In this document: piece by piece, positions 1 through 7,370 of the stretch
Numbering within the stretch: position 1 is the stretch's first letter
Layout of the letters: every line of letters starts with the position of its first letter
Assembly (NCBI RefSeq): GCF_023734135.1
Contig: NZ_AP025730.1
Location: forward strand, 930,001 to 994,000
Direction of reading: 5' to 3'
DNA from: Sphaerotilus microaerophilus
Lineage (GTDB): Bacteria > Pseudomonadota > Gammaproteobacteria > Burkholderiales > Burkholderiaceae_C
DNA: 64,000 nucleotides
Notes under the pieces: generated by a model
Database searches by the model: none
What the model was told of the DNA's origin: nothing
Seen by the model: only the letters and a program-made list of their open reading frames with translations
Program-made: the position numbers and the translations under genes

Positions 1-1
1 C

Positions 2-685
2 GGCGCCTTCGTCGCCATGGGCATGGCCTGTTCCAACTCCGCCTTCATCGGCTTTCCGCTGGCGCACCAGGTCATCGGGGCCGACGCGGGCATTGGCCTG
101 GCCCTGTGCATGGTGGTGGAGAACCTGCTGATCATCCCTCTGTGCCTGGCGCTGGCCGACAGCGGCAGCGCCACGCACGAGCCCTTCAGCGCGGCCTTCG
201 GGCGGGCACTCAAGGGGCTGCCGAAGAACCCGCTGATCGTGGCGATCGCCGCGGGCTTCGTCTGCTCGATGCTGCGGCTGCCACTGCCCGCTGCGCTCGC
301 CAAGGCCGTCGACCTGCTGGCGGGCGCCTCGGCGGCGGGGGCGCTGTTCTTCATCGGCGGCACGCTGGTGGGCCTGTCGATGCGCTCGATGGCCGGCGAG
401 GTGCTGCCCGTCGCGCTGGGCAAGCTGCTGCTGCACCCGCTGGCGGTGGCCGGCGCGCTCTGGCTGGTCGGGCCTGTAGGTCCGATCGCGCCGACACTGG
501 CGGCCTGTGCCGTCCTGATGGCGGCGGCGCCGATGCTGAGCATCTACCCCATCTTTGCCCAGCGCCATGGCCTGCAGGGCCTGTGCTCGGCGCGCATGGT
601 GGGCACCACGCTGGCCTCTTTCGTCAGCATCGGCATCGTGCTGTGGGTGCTGCGGCACGGTGGCCTGCTTGCGCTGGGCGGCTGA
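2..685 (+). CDS. AEC family (auxin efflux carrier-like) transporter, C-terminal part
   Basis: This is the 3' end of a membrane transporter; its start lies before the window. The readable 227 residues are a run of hydrophobic segments with the small-residue-rich style of the AEC family, including the stretch GMACSNSAFIGFPLA, which resembles the conserved asparagine/glycine region of AEC carriers. Family members export or import small organic acids and amino acids across the inner membrane. The substrate cannot be read from sequence. It ends two bases before the stop of the convergent ferredoxin reductase gene. The family call is fairly sure; the role is open. Confidence 0.8.
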   Translation, partial: GAFVAMGMACSNSAFIGFPLAHQVIGADAGIGLALCMVVENLLIIPLCLALADSGSATHEPFSAAFGRALKGLPKNPLIVAIAAGFVCSMLRLPLPAALAKAVDLLAGASAAGALFFIGGTLVGLSMRSMAGEVLPVALGKLLLHPLAVAGALWLVGPVGPIAPTLAACAVLMAAAPMLSIYPIFAQRHGLQGLCSARMVGTTLASFVSIGIVLWVLRHGGLLALGG

Positions 686-1951
686 TCACCCCTTCGGAAT
701 CAGCGTCCCCAGGTCGAATCCCCCATCCGCGGCCTGCTCCGGCGTCGGGCTCACACCCGCGTCCAGCAGCTTGCGCGCCTGCAGGTGGTCCTTGGCGCTG
801 TTCACCGAGTCCACCGCGATCAGCTTCCCGGCGCGGAAGTGGTAAATCGAGAAGGCCGCGCCCGCTGCCATGTCGCCGCCCATGTCACCCCTGACGGCCC
901 AGGCGTCGGCGCCGCCCGACAGGCCGGCCATCTGCAGCTTCCGGTCGTACTGGTCGCTCCAGAACCAGGGCGTGGCGGTGAAGGGGCGGGGCTGGCCGAG
1001 CAACGCGGCCGCGGCGGACTTGCCCTGTTCGGTGGCGTTCTGCACCGACTCCAGCCGCAGCAGGCTGCCGTCGGCGAGTTGGCGGGCGGTGCAGTCGCCG
1101 GCAGCGACGATCAGCGGGTCGGCGGTGCGGGTGCAGTCGTCCACCACGATGCCGCGGTCGCAAGCCAGGCCGGCGGCGGCGGCGAGTTGGTCGTTGGCGG
1201 CCACGCCCACACCCAGCACAACCAGGCCGCAGGGGTGGCGGCTGCCGTCGGTCATCAGGACGGCGATGGCCTCGCCGGCCGCATCCGTTTCGATCGATGC
1301 GATGCGTGCATCCAGCACCAGGTTCACGCCGTGTTCGCGGTGCAGCGCGGCGTACCAGTCGGACAGCAGCGGTGCCAGCACGCGGCCGAGCAGGCGCGGG
1401 GCGGCTTCCAGCACCGTCACGGCCAGGCCCTTCTTGCGGGCGGTGGCGGCCACTTCCAGGCCGATGAAGCCGCCGCCGATCACCAGCACCGGCAGACTGC
1501 GCTCGGCGCAGGTGGTCAGGCGCGCGGCGATGGCGGACGCGTCGTCCTTGCTGCGCAGCGGCAGCACGTTGGGCGCGCCGATGCCCGGCAGCGGCAGGCT
1601 GCGCGGGGTGGAGCCGGTGGCCAGCACCAGGCCGGTGTAGGCCAGCGCTTCTCCGCCGGCCAGCTTCACCTTCTGGGCGGCCCGGTCGATGGCTTCCACT
1701 GTCACGCCGGTGCGCAGGGTGATGCCCTTCTTGGCGAGCATCTCGGGCGCGCGCATCACCAGCTGGGCTTCACCCATCTCGCCGGCCAGCCAGGCCTTGG
1801 ACAGCGGCGGGCGGTGGTAGGGGCCGTGGGGCTCGTCGCCGAGCATCGTGATGGCGCCGGTGTAGCCGCCGCTGCGCAGCGCTTCGGCGGTCTGGGTGCC
1901 GGCCTGCCCGGCCCCGATGATGACGATGTGGCCTTCCACGGCAGCGCTCAT
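686..1951 (-). CDS. FAD/NAD(P)H-dependent ferredoxin reductase (class I P450 system)
   Basis: This 421-residue flavoprotein probably passes electrons from NAD(P)H to the adjacent [2Fe-2S] ferredoxin. It shows an FAD-binding GAGQAG at residues 13-18, a second nucleotide-binding GGGFIG at 159-164 and a late FAD motif AAGDCTA, the layout of putidaredoxin-reductase-type enzymes. The ATG at 1951 overlaps the ferredoxin stop codon as ATGA, which implies translational coupling and fixes the start; an open frame continues further upstream but lies over the ferredoxin gene. With the P450 it completes a three-component monooxygenase. The partner assignment rests on gene order. Confidence 0.9.
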   Translation of the reverse strand: MSAAVEGHIVIIGAGQAGTQTAEALRSGGYTGAITMLGDEPHGPYHRPPLSKAWLAGEMGEAQLVMRAPEMLAKKGITLRTGVTVEAIDRAAQKVKLAGGEALAYTGLVLATGSTPRSLPLPGIGAPNVLPLRSKDDASAIAARLTTCAERSLPVLVIGGGFIGLEVAATARKKGLAVTVLEAAPRLLGRVLAPLLSDWYAALHREHGVNLVLDARIASIETDAAGEAIAVLMTDGSRHPCGLVVLGVGVAANDQLAAAAGLACDRGIVVDDCTRTADPLIVAAGDCTARQLADGSLLRLESVQNATEQGKSAAAALLGQPRPFTATPWFWSDQYDRKLQMAGLSGGADAWAVRGDMGGDMAAGAAFSIYHFRAGKLIAVDSVNSAKDHLQARKLLDAGVSPTPEQAADGGFDLGTLIPKG

Positions 1952-2271
1952 TCCTGCGTAGCGGGCAGGCGGACGGTGGCGCCGTCCATCGCGGCGCTGG
2001 CCTTGATCTGGCACGCCAGGCGGCTGTTCGGGCGGCGCTCGTCGGCCACGTTCTCCAGCATGTCCAGCTCGCCTTGTGCCGGCGCGGCCAGCACCTTGGC
2101 CATCAGGTCGTCGACGTAGCAGTGGCAGGTGGCGCAGGCGCAGGAGCCGCCGCATTCGCCGAGGATGCCTTCGACGCCATTGGCGGTGGCGGCCTGCATC
2201 AGGCTCCACCCCTCCGGCACGTCGAGGGTGGTGGATTGGCCGTTGGCTTCGATGAAGGTGATGTTGGGCAT
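1948..2271 (-). CDS. [2Fe-2S] ferredoxin, putidaredoxin/adrenodoxin type
   Basis: This 107-residue electron carrier has the adrenodoxin-type cluster pattern C-x5-C-x2-C-x37-C: C40, C46, C49 and C87. The spacing matches P450-serving ferredoxins such as putidaredoxin rather than plant-type ferredoxins. Two extra cysteines, C44 and C51, sit in the cluster loop. The ATG at 2271 gives MPNITF, the normal N-terminus for the family; the frame runs open further upstream, but that extension has no family similarity. It lies 103 bases after the P450 stop and overlaps the reductase by four bases, so the three genes are probably co-transcribed. Confidence 0.92.
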   Translation of the reverse strand: MPNITFIEANGQSTTLDVPEGWSLMQAATANGVEGILGECGGSCACATCHCYVDDLMAKVLAAPAQGELDMLENVADERRPNSRLACQIKASAAMDGATVRLPATQE

Positions 2272-2300
2272 GGTGGACCGATGAGATCTGGGAAGTGAAT

Positions 2301-2312
2301 GCGGGGCCCCGC
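2301..2312. repeat. GC palindrome between P450 and ferredoxin genes
   Basis: The 12 bases GCGGGGCCCCGC form a perfect palindrome in the 103-base gap between the P450 stop and the ferredoxin start. A second GC-rich run follows at about 2320-2330. No T-tract adjoins it, so it is not an obvious terminator. A structure here could set the ratio of P450 to ferredoxin message, but that is only inference. Confidence 0.4.
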
Positions 2313-2374
2313 ACGAGGCTGCGGCCCCGCCCACCGCGAAGGGTGTCGGGGCCGCTGCGGCCGGGCCGGAAAGG

Positions 2375-3562
2375 TTACTGCACCGCCAGGTCCAGCACCA
2401 GCGGGCTGCGGAAGGTGGACGAGGGCATCCAGGCCAGCTGGTCGGCCACGCGGGCGTAGTCCGGCACCACCTTGTGGAACTCGTCGAAGGCGATCTTCAC
2501 CGCCAGGCGGGCGATCGCGGTGCCCAGGCAGGCGTGCACGCCGCCGCCGAAGCCGAGGTGGCCGCGCGGACGGCGGGTGATGTCGTAGGCGTCCGGGTTC
2601 GGGTACTGGCGCTCGTCGCGGTTGCCGCTGCCGTAGGCCAGGCAGACGAAGTCGCCTTCCTTCATGGTCTGGCCATGCAGGGTGACGTCCTTCATCAGGC
2701 GGCGGCGGAAGCGCTGCGCCGAGGTGTTGAAGCGCAGGCTTTCCTCGATCGCGTCGGCCAGCAGCTCCGGGTTGGCCACGCAGGCGCGGCGGGCGTCGGC
2801 GAAGGTGGCCAGGTTGTAGGCGAACATCATCATGAAGCCGCCCAGCGACTCCACGCCCGCCATGATCAGCGTGGTGGTGGTCAGCAGCACCTCGCGGTCG
2901 TCCAGGCGGTCGCCGTCGATCTCGGCCAGCGCGAAGTTGCTGATCAGGTCGTTGCGCGGCTCGGCACGGCGCATCGCGATCACCTTGCCGGCGTACTCCT
3001 GCATCCAGTTGTAGGCGGCGATGTGCTCGGGGCCCTTGGTGCGGGTGCGCGAGTCGCTCTGCACCATCAGCACGGCGTTGTCACGCACGATCTGCTCGTC
3101 GACGAAGGCCTCGTCACCCATCGGCAGGCCGAGCGCGGCCATCAGCACCTTGACGGTGAATTGCGAGGACACGTCCTTGAAGTCGAACTCCTTGACGCCC
3201 TGCAGTTGGGAGAACACTGCCTTGGCGACATCGCGGATCGGCTCTTCCAGCGCCATCAGGTTGCGCTTCATGAAGGCGTGCTGGATCAGGCCGCGCAGGC
3301 GGTCATGCTTCGGGGGGTCCGAGCTGCCCAGCGTCGCACCGGCGCGCCCGGGCAGCTCGGTCATCAGGTTGCCGGAGGCCGACGAGTAGGTGGGCCAGTC
3401 CTGGCCTGCGCTGACGATGTCGGCATAGCGCGAGAGGATCCACATCTGGGCTTCCTCGCTCCAGAAGCAGGGCATTTCGTCACGCAGGCGCTTGTAGTAC
3501 GGGAAGGGGTCGGCGTCGATGGCCGGCGAGTAGGGGTCGAAATGGAAGCTGCCGAGGCTCAT
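2375..3562 (-). CDS. cytochrome P450 monooxygenase, soluble bacterial class I
   Basis: This 395-residue haem monooxygenase has the haem-binding motif FGGGVHACLG with the thiolate ligand at C345, and the ExxR motif ESLR at 274-277. The I-helix reads AGVES, so the usual acid-threonine pair (D251-T252 in P450cam) appears to be E238-S239. The start at 3562 follows a good ribosome binding site (AGGAGA); an upstream in-frame ATG lacks one. Its own ferredoxin and reductase lie downstream and an AraC regulator is divergent. The nearby ligAB suggests an aromatic substrate, for example O-demethylation or hydroxylation towards protocatechuate, but the substrate is unknown. Confidence 0.93.
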   Translation of the reverse strand: MSLGSFHFDPYSPAIDADPFPYYKRLRDEMPCFWSEEAQMWILSRYADIVSAGQDWPTYSSASGNLMTELPGRAGATLGSSDPPKHDRLRGLIQHAFMKRNLMALEEPIRDVAKAVFSQLQGVKEFDFKDVSSQFTVKVLMAALGLPMGDEAFVDEQIVRDNAVLMVQSDSRTRTKGPEHIAAYNWMQEYAGKVIAMRRAEPRNDLISNFALAEIDGDRLDDREVLLTTTTLIMAGVESLGGFMMMFAYNLATFADARRACVANPELLADAIEESLRFNTSAQRFRRRLMKDVTLHGQTMKEGDFVCLAYGSGNRDERQYPNPDAYDITRRPRGHLGFGGGVHACLGTAIARLAVKIAFDEFHKVVPDYARVADQLAWMPSSTFRSPLVLDLAVQ

Positions 3563-3705
3563 GGCCTGTCTCCTGCGCTCGGGTGGGTCGGATCGCGTGG
3601 GGTCGATCACGCGGTGGGATGGGGTCAATTCTTGCGGAAAGTCAAGCTGCGGTGCAGTGGACGGAAGGCCCCTGTGACTTGCACTTTTGACGTAGAGTTA
3701 CTGAC

Positions 3706-4662
3706 ATGCCGACGCTCCCAGACCCCGGCGCACGCCCCCGCCGCACCCCCGACCGCCTGCCCGCCTTCACCCTCTACGGCGAGGTACCCAGCGGGCCCGG
3801 TGCCCTGGTGCTGCACATCGAATCCATCGACTCGCGCAGCCGCCTGTACGACTGGGAGATCGACGCCCATGTGCATCAGGGTTTGCACCAAGTGCTCTGG
3901 CTGCGCACCGGCCGCGTGGCGGCGATGTTGGACGAAACCCGCATCTCGGCGCAGGGGCCCTGTGCCCTGGTGATCCCGCCGGGGGTGGCGCATGCCTTCA
4001 GCTTCTCGCCGGGCAGCGAGGGCCATGTCTTCACCGTCAATGCCACCCGGCTGGCCGAGGGCGAGGCCCCCGGGCAGGGCGGCGTCGGCGAGGCGCTGCA
4101 GACCCTGTTCGCCCGGCCGCGCAGCCTCGGCCCGGCGCCCGACGGGGCGGAGGTGGGGCGGCTGCAGGCGCTGTTCGAGGCCCTGCTGGCCGAACACCTG
4201 GCGTCCGACGCCGGCAGCCCCGTGCCGCTGTGGCTGGCGCGTGCGGTGGTCTGGCGCCTCGCCCAGCTGGCGCTTCGGGAGGATCGCGACAGCGCCAAGG
4301 GGGCCCAGGGCGGCCGGCGCGCCGCCTCGGCCGACCGGCAATCGCTCTACACCCGCTGGGTGGTGCTGATGGAGTCGCACTACCTGGAGCACTGGCCGGT
4401 GTCGCGCTATGCCGAGCGGCTGGGCCTGTCCACCGAGCGGCTCAACCGCATGGTGCGCGCCGAAACCGGGCAGAACGCCCAGGCGCTGCTGCACGCCCGG
4501 CTGGCGCGCGAGGCCTGCCGCCGCCTGGTGCACGTGGCGGTGCCCGTGTCGCGGCTGGGCTTCGAGCTGGGGTTCGAGGACCCGGCCTACTTCTGTCGCT
4601 TCTTCAAGCGCCTGACCGGCCTGAGCCCGCGCGCCTATCGGGCCGCGCAGGGCGTGGGCTGA
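3706..4662 (+). CDS. AraC family transcriptional regulator (PobR-like)
   Basis: This 318-residue regulator has an N-terminal cupin-like sensor domain, with motifs such as HVHQGLHQVLW and VIPPGVAHAF in residues 20-120. The C-terminal AraC double helix-turn-helix spans about residues 205-315 and ends in the typical GFEDPAYFCRFFKRLTG signature. The architecture resembles AraC-type PobR activators of 4-hydroxybenzoate metabolism. It is divergent from the P450 operon across 143 bases, so it is the natural candidate to control that operon in response to an aromatic acid. The PobR resemblance is from memory of the family; the effector is not known. Confidence 0.85.
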   Translation: MPTLPDPGARPRRTPDRLPAFTLYGEVPSGPGALVLHIESIDSRSRLYDWEIDAHVHQGLHQVLWLRTGRVAAMLDETRISAQGPCALVIPPGVAHAFSFSPGSEGHVFTVNATRLAEGEAPGQGGVGEALQTLFARPRSLGPAPDGAEVGRLQALFEALLAEHLASDAGSPVPLWLARAVVWRLAQLALREDRDSAKGAQGGRRAASADRQSLYTRWVVLMESHYLEHWPVSRYAERLGLSTERLNRMVRAETGQNAQALLHARLAREACRRLVHVAVPVSRLGFELGFEDPAYFCRFFKRLTGLSPRAYRAAQGVG

Positions 4663-4680
4663 CGCCCTTGTCCGCTCGGC

Positions 4681-5655
4681 TCAGGGCAGCGGCGGCTGCG
4701 ACCGGGATGCCGCGCCAGCCAGCCCCGCCTCAGCCACCACGGCTTCCAGCTGCTCGCGCAGCCAGCGCTGGGCCGGGTCGGCCTGGTGGCGTTGGTGCCA
4801 GACCAGGTACATCGGCATGGTCGGCGTGGGCAGGGGCACCTCGGCCCAGGCCAGGCCCTGCAGTGCGCCGCGTGCCAGCAGGGAGGGCGCGGTGGCCAGC
4901 CAGGGCCCGCCGCGCAGCATGGCGCCCAGCCCGGCCATGCCCGGCACGGTGGCGACGATGCGGCGCTGCACGCCCTGCGCAGCCAGCCAGAGGTCGATGT
5001 CTAGGCTGCGCCGCGGCTCGTAGAGCACGGTGACGTGCTCGGCCGCGAGGTACTCCGCCGCATCGTCGGGCGCACTGCGCACGCTGGCGTCGTAGAACAC
5101 GCGGTAGCGGTCCTCGAACAGGCGCTTCTGCAGGATGTCGCTGCCCTCCGGCGGGCGCGGCGTGATGACGAGCTGGCAGGTGCGGTCGCGCAGCATGGCC
5201 GGTTCCGGCGCGCCGGACGGGATCACCCGCAGCGTCACGCCGGGCGCCACCTGGCGCAGGCGGCGCAGCAGCGCGGGCAGCAGCAGGTCGCGCTGCAGGT
5301 CGTTGGCGGCGATGGTGACCACCTCGCTCAGCCGCGCCGGCTCGAAGCCCGCCGCCAGGCTGAAATCGCGCAGCTCGTCGAGCAGGCCCCGGGCGCGCTG
5401 CGCCAGCCGCTCGGCCTGCGCGGTGGGGACGATGCCGCGGCCGGACTTGACGAACAGCGGGTCGCCGACGATGCCGCGCAGCTTGTCCAGCAGGTGGCTG
5501 ACCGCCGACTGCGTCACGCCCAGGCGCTGCGCGGCGCGGGTGATCGAGCCCTCCTCGTGCACCGCCAGCAGCAGCTGCAGCAGGTGGCCGTCCAGGTCCA
5601 GGTGGGCGGGCCGCGGGGCGGTGCCGGCATCGGCTGATCGATCGAAACGGCTCAT
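4681..5655 (-). CDS. LysR family transcriptional regulator, divergent from ligAB
   Basis: This 324-residue LysR regulator has a winged helix-turn-helix at about residues 18-78, with the core RAAQRLGVTQSAVSHLLDKL, followed by an effector-binding domain. Its start lies 110 bases from ligA on the opposite strand, the classic LysR arrangement. An inverted repeat at 5667-5688 sits between them. It probably activates ligAB when protocatechuate or a related aromatic acid is present, which is inference from position. Its stop is 18 bases from the convergent AraC gene. Confidence 0.9.
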   Translation of the reverse strand: MSRFDRSADAGTAPRPAHLDLDGHLLQLLLAVHEEGSITRAAQRLGVTQSAVSHLLDKLRGIVGDPLFVKSGRGIVPTAQAERLAQRARGLLDELRDFSLAAGFEPARLSEVVTIAANDLQRDLLLPALLRRLRQVAPGVTLRVIPSGAPEPAMLRDRTCQLVITPRPPEGSDILQKRLFEDRYRVFYDASVRSAPDDAAEYLAAEHVTVLYEPRRSLDIDLWLAAQGVQRRIVATVPGMAGLGAMLRGGPWLATAPSLLARGALQGLAWAEVPLPTPTMPMYLVWHQRHQADPAQRWLREQLEAVVAEAGLAGAASRSQPPLP

Positions 5656-5666
5656 GGATCACATCG

Positions 5667-5688
5667 ATTGAAAGGGGTTTTTCTCAAT
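5667..5688. promoter_or_regulatory. candidate LysR operator between lysR-like gene and ligA
   Basis: ATTGA at 5667-5671 and TCAAT at 5684-5688 are inverted copies separated by 12 bases. The site starts 12 bases before the LysR start codon and lies about 78 bases before ligA. LysR proteins bind interrupted palindromes of this kind (T-N11-A type). Binding is inferred, not shown. Confidence 0.45.
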
Positions 5689-5765
5689 GATGATGCGCCC
5701 AATACTGGAGGCCTTGCCCAAGCGTTTTCGCGCTTGATCTGCGACAAGAGTTAGAGGAGACCCGC

Positions 5766-6110
5766 GTGAGCACCAAGCCCCAGATTCCCGGCACCGTGAT
5801 CTTCGACGGCGAGCAGGCCATGAAAGGCTATGCGCTGAACAAGATGTGCTTTTCCTTCAACGAAAAGGCCAACCGCGATGCCTTCCTCGCCGACGAGGAA
5901 GGCTACATGGCCCAGTACGGCCTGAACGAGCAGCAGGCCGCCGCCATCCGCGCCAAGAACGTGCTGCAGCTCATTGCCGCGGGGGGCAACGCCTACTACC
6001 TGGCCAAGTTCGCCGGCATTTTCGGGCTGGACATGCAGGACATCGGTGCCCAGCAGACCGGCATGACCAAGGATGAGTTCAAGGCCAAGCTCGTGGCCGC
6101 CCGGGGCTGA
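5766..6110 (+). CDS. ligA: protocatechuate 4,5-dioxygenase alpha subunit
   Basis: This 114-residue protein is the small helical subunit of a LigAB-type extradiol dioxygenase. It caps the active site of the catalytic beta subunit and has no metal site of its own. The sequence has the family features: an N-terminal PGTVIFDGEQAMKGYALNK stretch and a helical body ending near QTGMTKDEF. It starts with GTG at 5766 after the ribosome binding site AGAGGAGA. The beta subunit gene follows 37 bases later. The length is shorter than Sphingobium LigA but usual for betaproteobacterial homologues. Confidence 0.9.
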   Translation: MSTKPQIPGTVIFDGEQAMKGYALNKMCFSFNEKANRDAFLADEEGYMAQYGLNEQQAAAIRAKNVLQLIAAGGNAYYLAKFAGIFGLDMQDIGAQQTGMTKDEFKAKLVAARG

Positions 6111-6147
6111 GCCCCTCCCCCCAAACTCAGAACCCGGAGAGATTCAC

Positions 6148-6990
6148 ATGGCAAAGATCATCGGTGCCGTCACCACTTCGCACGTGCCCGCCATCGGCGG
6201 TGCCATCGCCAAGGGCAAGCAGCAGGATCCGTACTGGAAGCCCTTCTTCGACGGCTTCAACCCCATCCGCCAATGGCTCGGGGACCACAAGCCCGACGTC
6301 GTCGTCGTCATTTACAACGACCACGGCCTGAACTTCTTCCTCGACAAGATGCCGACCTTCTCCGTCGGTGCCGCGCCCACCTACGTCAACGCCGACGAAG
6401 GCTGGGGCATCCCGAGCCTGCCGCCCTTCACCGGCAACCAGCCGCTGTCCTGGCACCTCATCGAGTCGCTGGTGGAGGAGGAGTTCGACCTCACCACCTG
6501 CCAGGAGATGCTGGTCGACCACGCCTTCACCCTGCCGATGGCGCTGCTCTGGCCGGACCAGAAGTGGCCTGTCACCGTGGTGCCCGTGTGCATCAACACC
6601 GTGCAGGCCCCCGTGCCCAGCGCCAAGCGCTGCTGGAAGCTGGGCGAAGCCATCGGCCGCGCCGTGGCCAGCTGGGCCGGTGATGAAAAGGTGCTGATCC
6701 TCGGCACCGGCGGCCTGAGCCACCAGCTCGACGGCGAGCGCGCCGGCTTCATCAACAAGGACTTCGACCTGAAGTTCATGGACAGCCTGGTCGGCGACGA
6801 CCCGCAGTGGGCCACCCAGTTCAGCGGCCACGAGCTGGTCGAAAAGACCGGCACCCAGGGCATCGAGCTGCTGATGTGGCTGGCCACCCGCGCCACGCTG
6901 GGCGCCAAGGTCAAGGACGTGTTCCGCAACTACCACATCCCCATCTCCAACACCGCCTCCGGACTGATGCTGATGGAGCCGGCGGTCTGA
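6148..6990 (+). CDS. ligB: protocatechuate 4,5-dioxygenase beta (catalytic) subunit
   Basis: This 280-residue catalytic subunit opens the ring of protocatechuate between C4 and C5 using Fe(II) and O2, giving 4-carboxy-2-hydroxymuconate semialdehyde. The metal ligands and base are recognisable: H12 in TTSHVPAIGG, H59 in YNDHGLNF, E240 near HELVEKTGTQGIE, H192 in GTGGLSHQ, and H125. These correspond to H12, H61, E242, H195 and H127 of Sphingobium LigB. The ATG at 6148 follows a GGAGA site; the frame extends upstream into ligA and that part is not coding. Gallate or a related catechol acid could also be a substrate. The downstream ring-fission pathway genes are not in this window. Confidence 0.93.
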   Translation: MAKIIGAVTTSHVPAIGGAIAKGKQQDPYWKPFFDGFNPIRQWLGDHKPDVVVVIYNDHGLNFFLDKMPTFSVGAAPTYVNADEGWGIPSLPPFTGNQPLSWHLIESLVEEEFDLTTCQEMLVDHAFTLPMALLWPDQKWPVTVVPVCINTVQAPVPSAKRCWKLGEAIGRAVASWAGDEKVLILGTGGLSHQLDGERAGFINKDFDLKFMDSLVGDDPQWATQFSGHELVEKTGTQGIELLMWLATRATLGAKVKDVFRNYHIPISNTASGLMLMEPAV

Positions 6991-7023
6991 GCGGCTGTCG
7001 AGAGTCCCGTCCCTTGCTTTTTG

Positions 7024-7048
7024 GGGCCCGCTTTGGCGGGCCCTTTTT
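7024..7048 (+). terminator. rho-independent terminator after ligAB
   Basis: GGGCCCGC at 7024-7031 pairs perfectly with GCGGGCCC at 7036-7043 around a TTTG loop, followed by five T at 7044-7048. It lies 34 bases after the ligB stop and before the convergent ACP gene. The T-run is on one side only, so it acts on plus-strand transcripts. Confidence 0.9.
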
Positions 7049-7086
7049 CGTTCCCGGTCGGCGGGCTGCGTGGCGCTGGCCGTCGC

Positions 7087-7323
7087 TCAGCCGGCGAGGT
7101 AGCCCACCAGCCCCTTCAGCGTGAACAGCTTCGGCACGTCCGCATCCGGGATGTTGCGGCCGCTGCGCTGGCTCAGGCCGATGACGAGGTTCATGAAGTC
7201 CATCGAGTCGAGGTCGAGCGCCTCGCGCAGGTCTTCATGCTCTGCGACGCTGGCGAGATCGGCCTCGGGGGCGATGCCGGCCAGCACATCGGCGACCAGC
7301 GAGCGGACTTCGGAGGGGGTCAT
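7087..7323 (-). CDS. acyl carrier protein (phosphopantetheine-binding)
   Basis: This 78-residue acidic protein has the phosphopantetheine attachment motif LDLDSMDF with S40 as the likely modified serine. Length and helical pattern match a stand-alone acyl carrier protein. It starts with ATG after GGAG and lies 47 bases after the E2 gene of a 2-oxoacid dehydrogenase. That is unusual company: no ketosynthase, phosphopantetheinyl transferase or fatty acid synthase gene is adjacent. It may carry acetyl or another acyl group made by the neighbouring ligase or dehydrogenase. That role is speculation. Confidence 0.85.
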   Translation of the reverse strand: MTPSEVRSLVADVLAGIAPEADLASVAEHEDLREALDLDSMDFMNLVIGLSQRSGRNIPDADVPKLFTLKGLVGYLAG

Positions 7324-7370
7324 GGCGGCACTCCGCGGGGTTCGGTGGGGATCGTGAAAGTCGATGGGGA

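Noticed and set aside
3563..3705. AraC binding site between the P450 and AraC genes
   Set aside because: Partial matches between AAAGTCAA and nearby TTTTGAC are too weak and uneven to call a defined operator.
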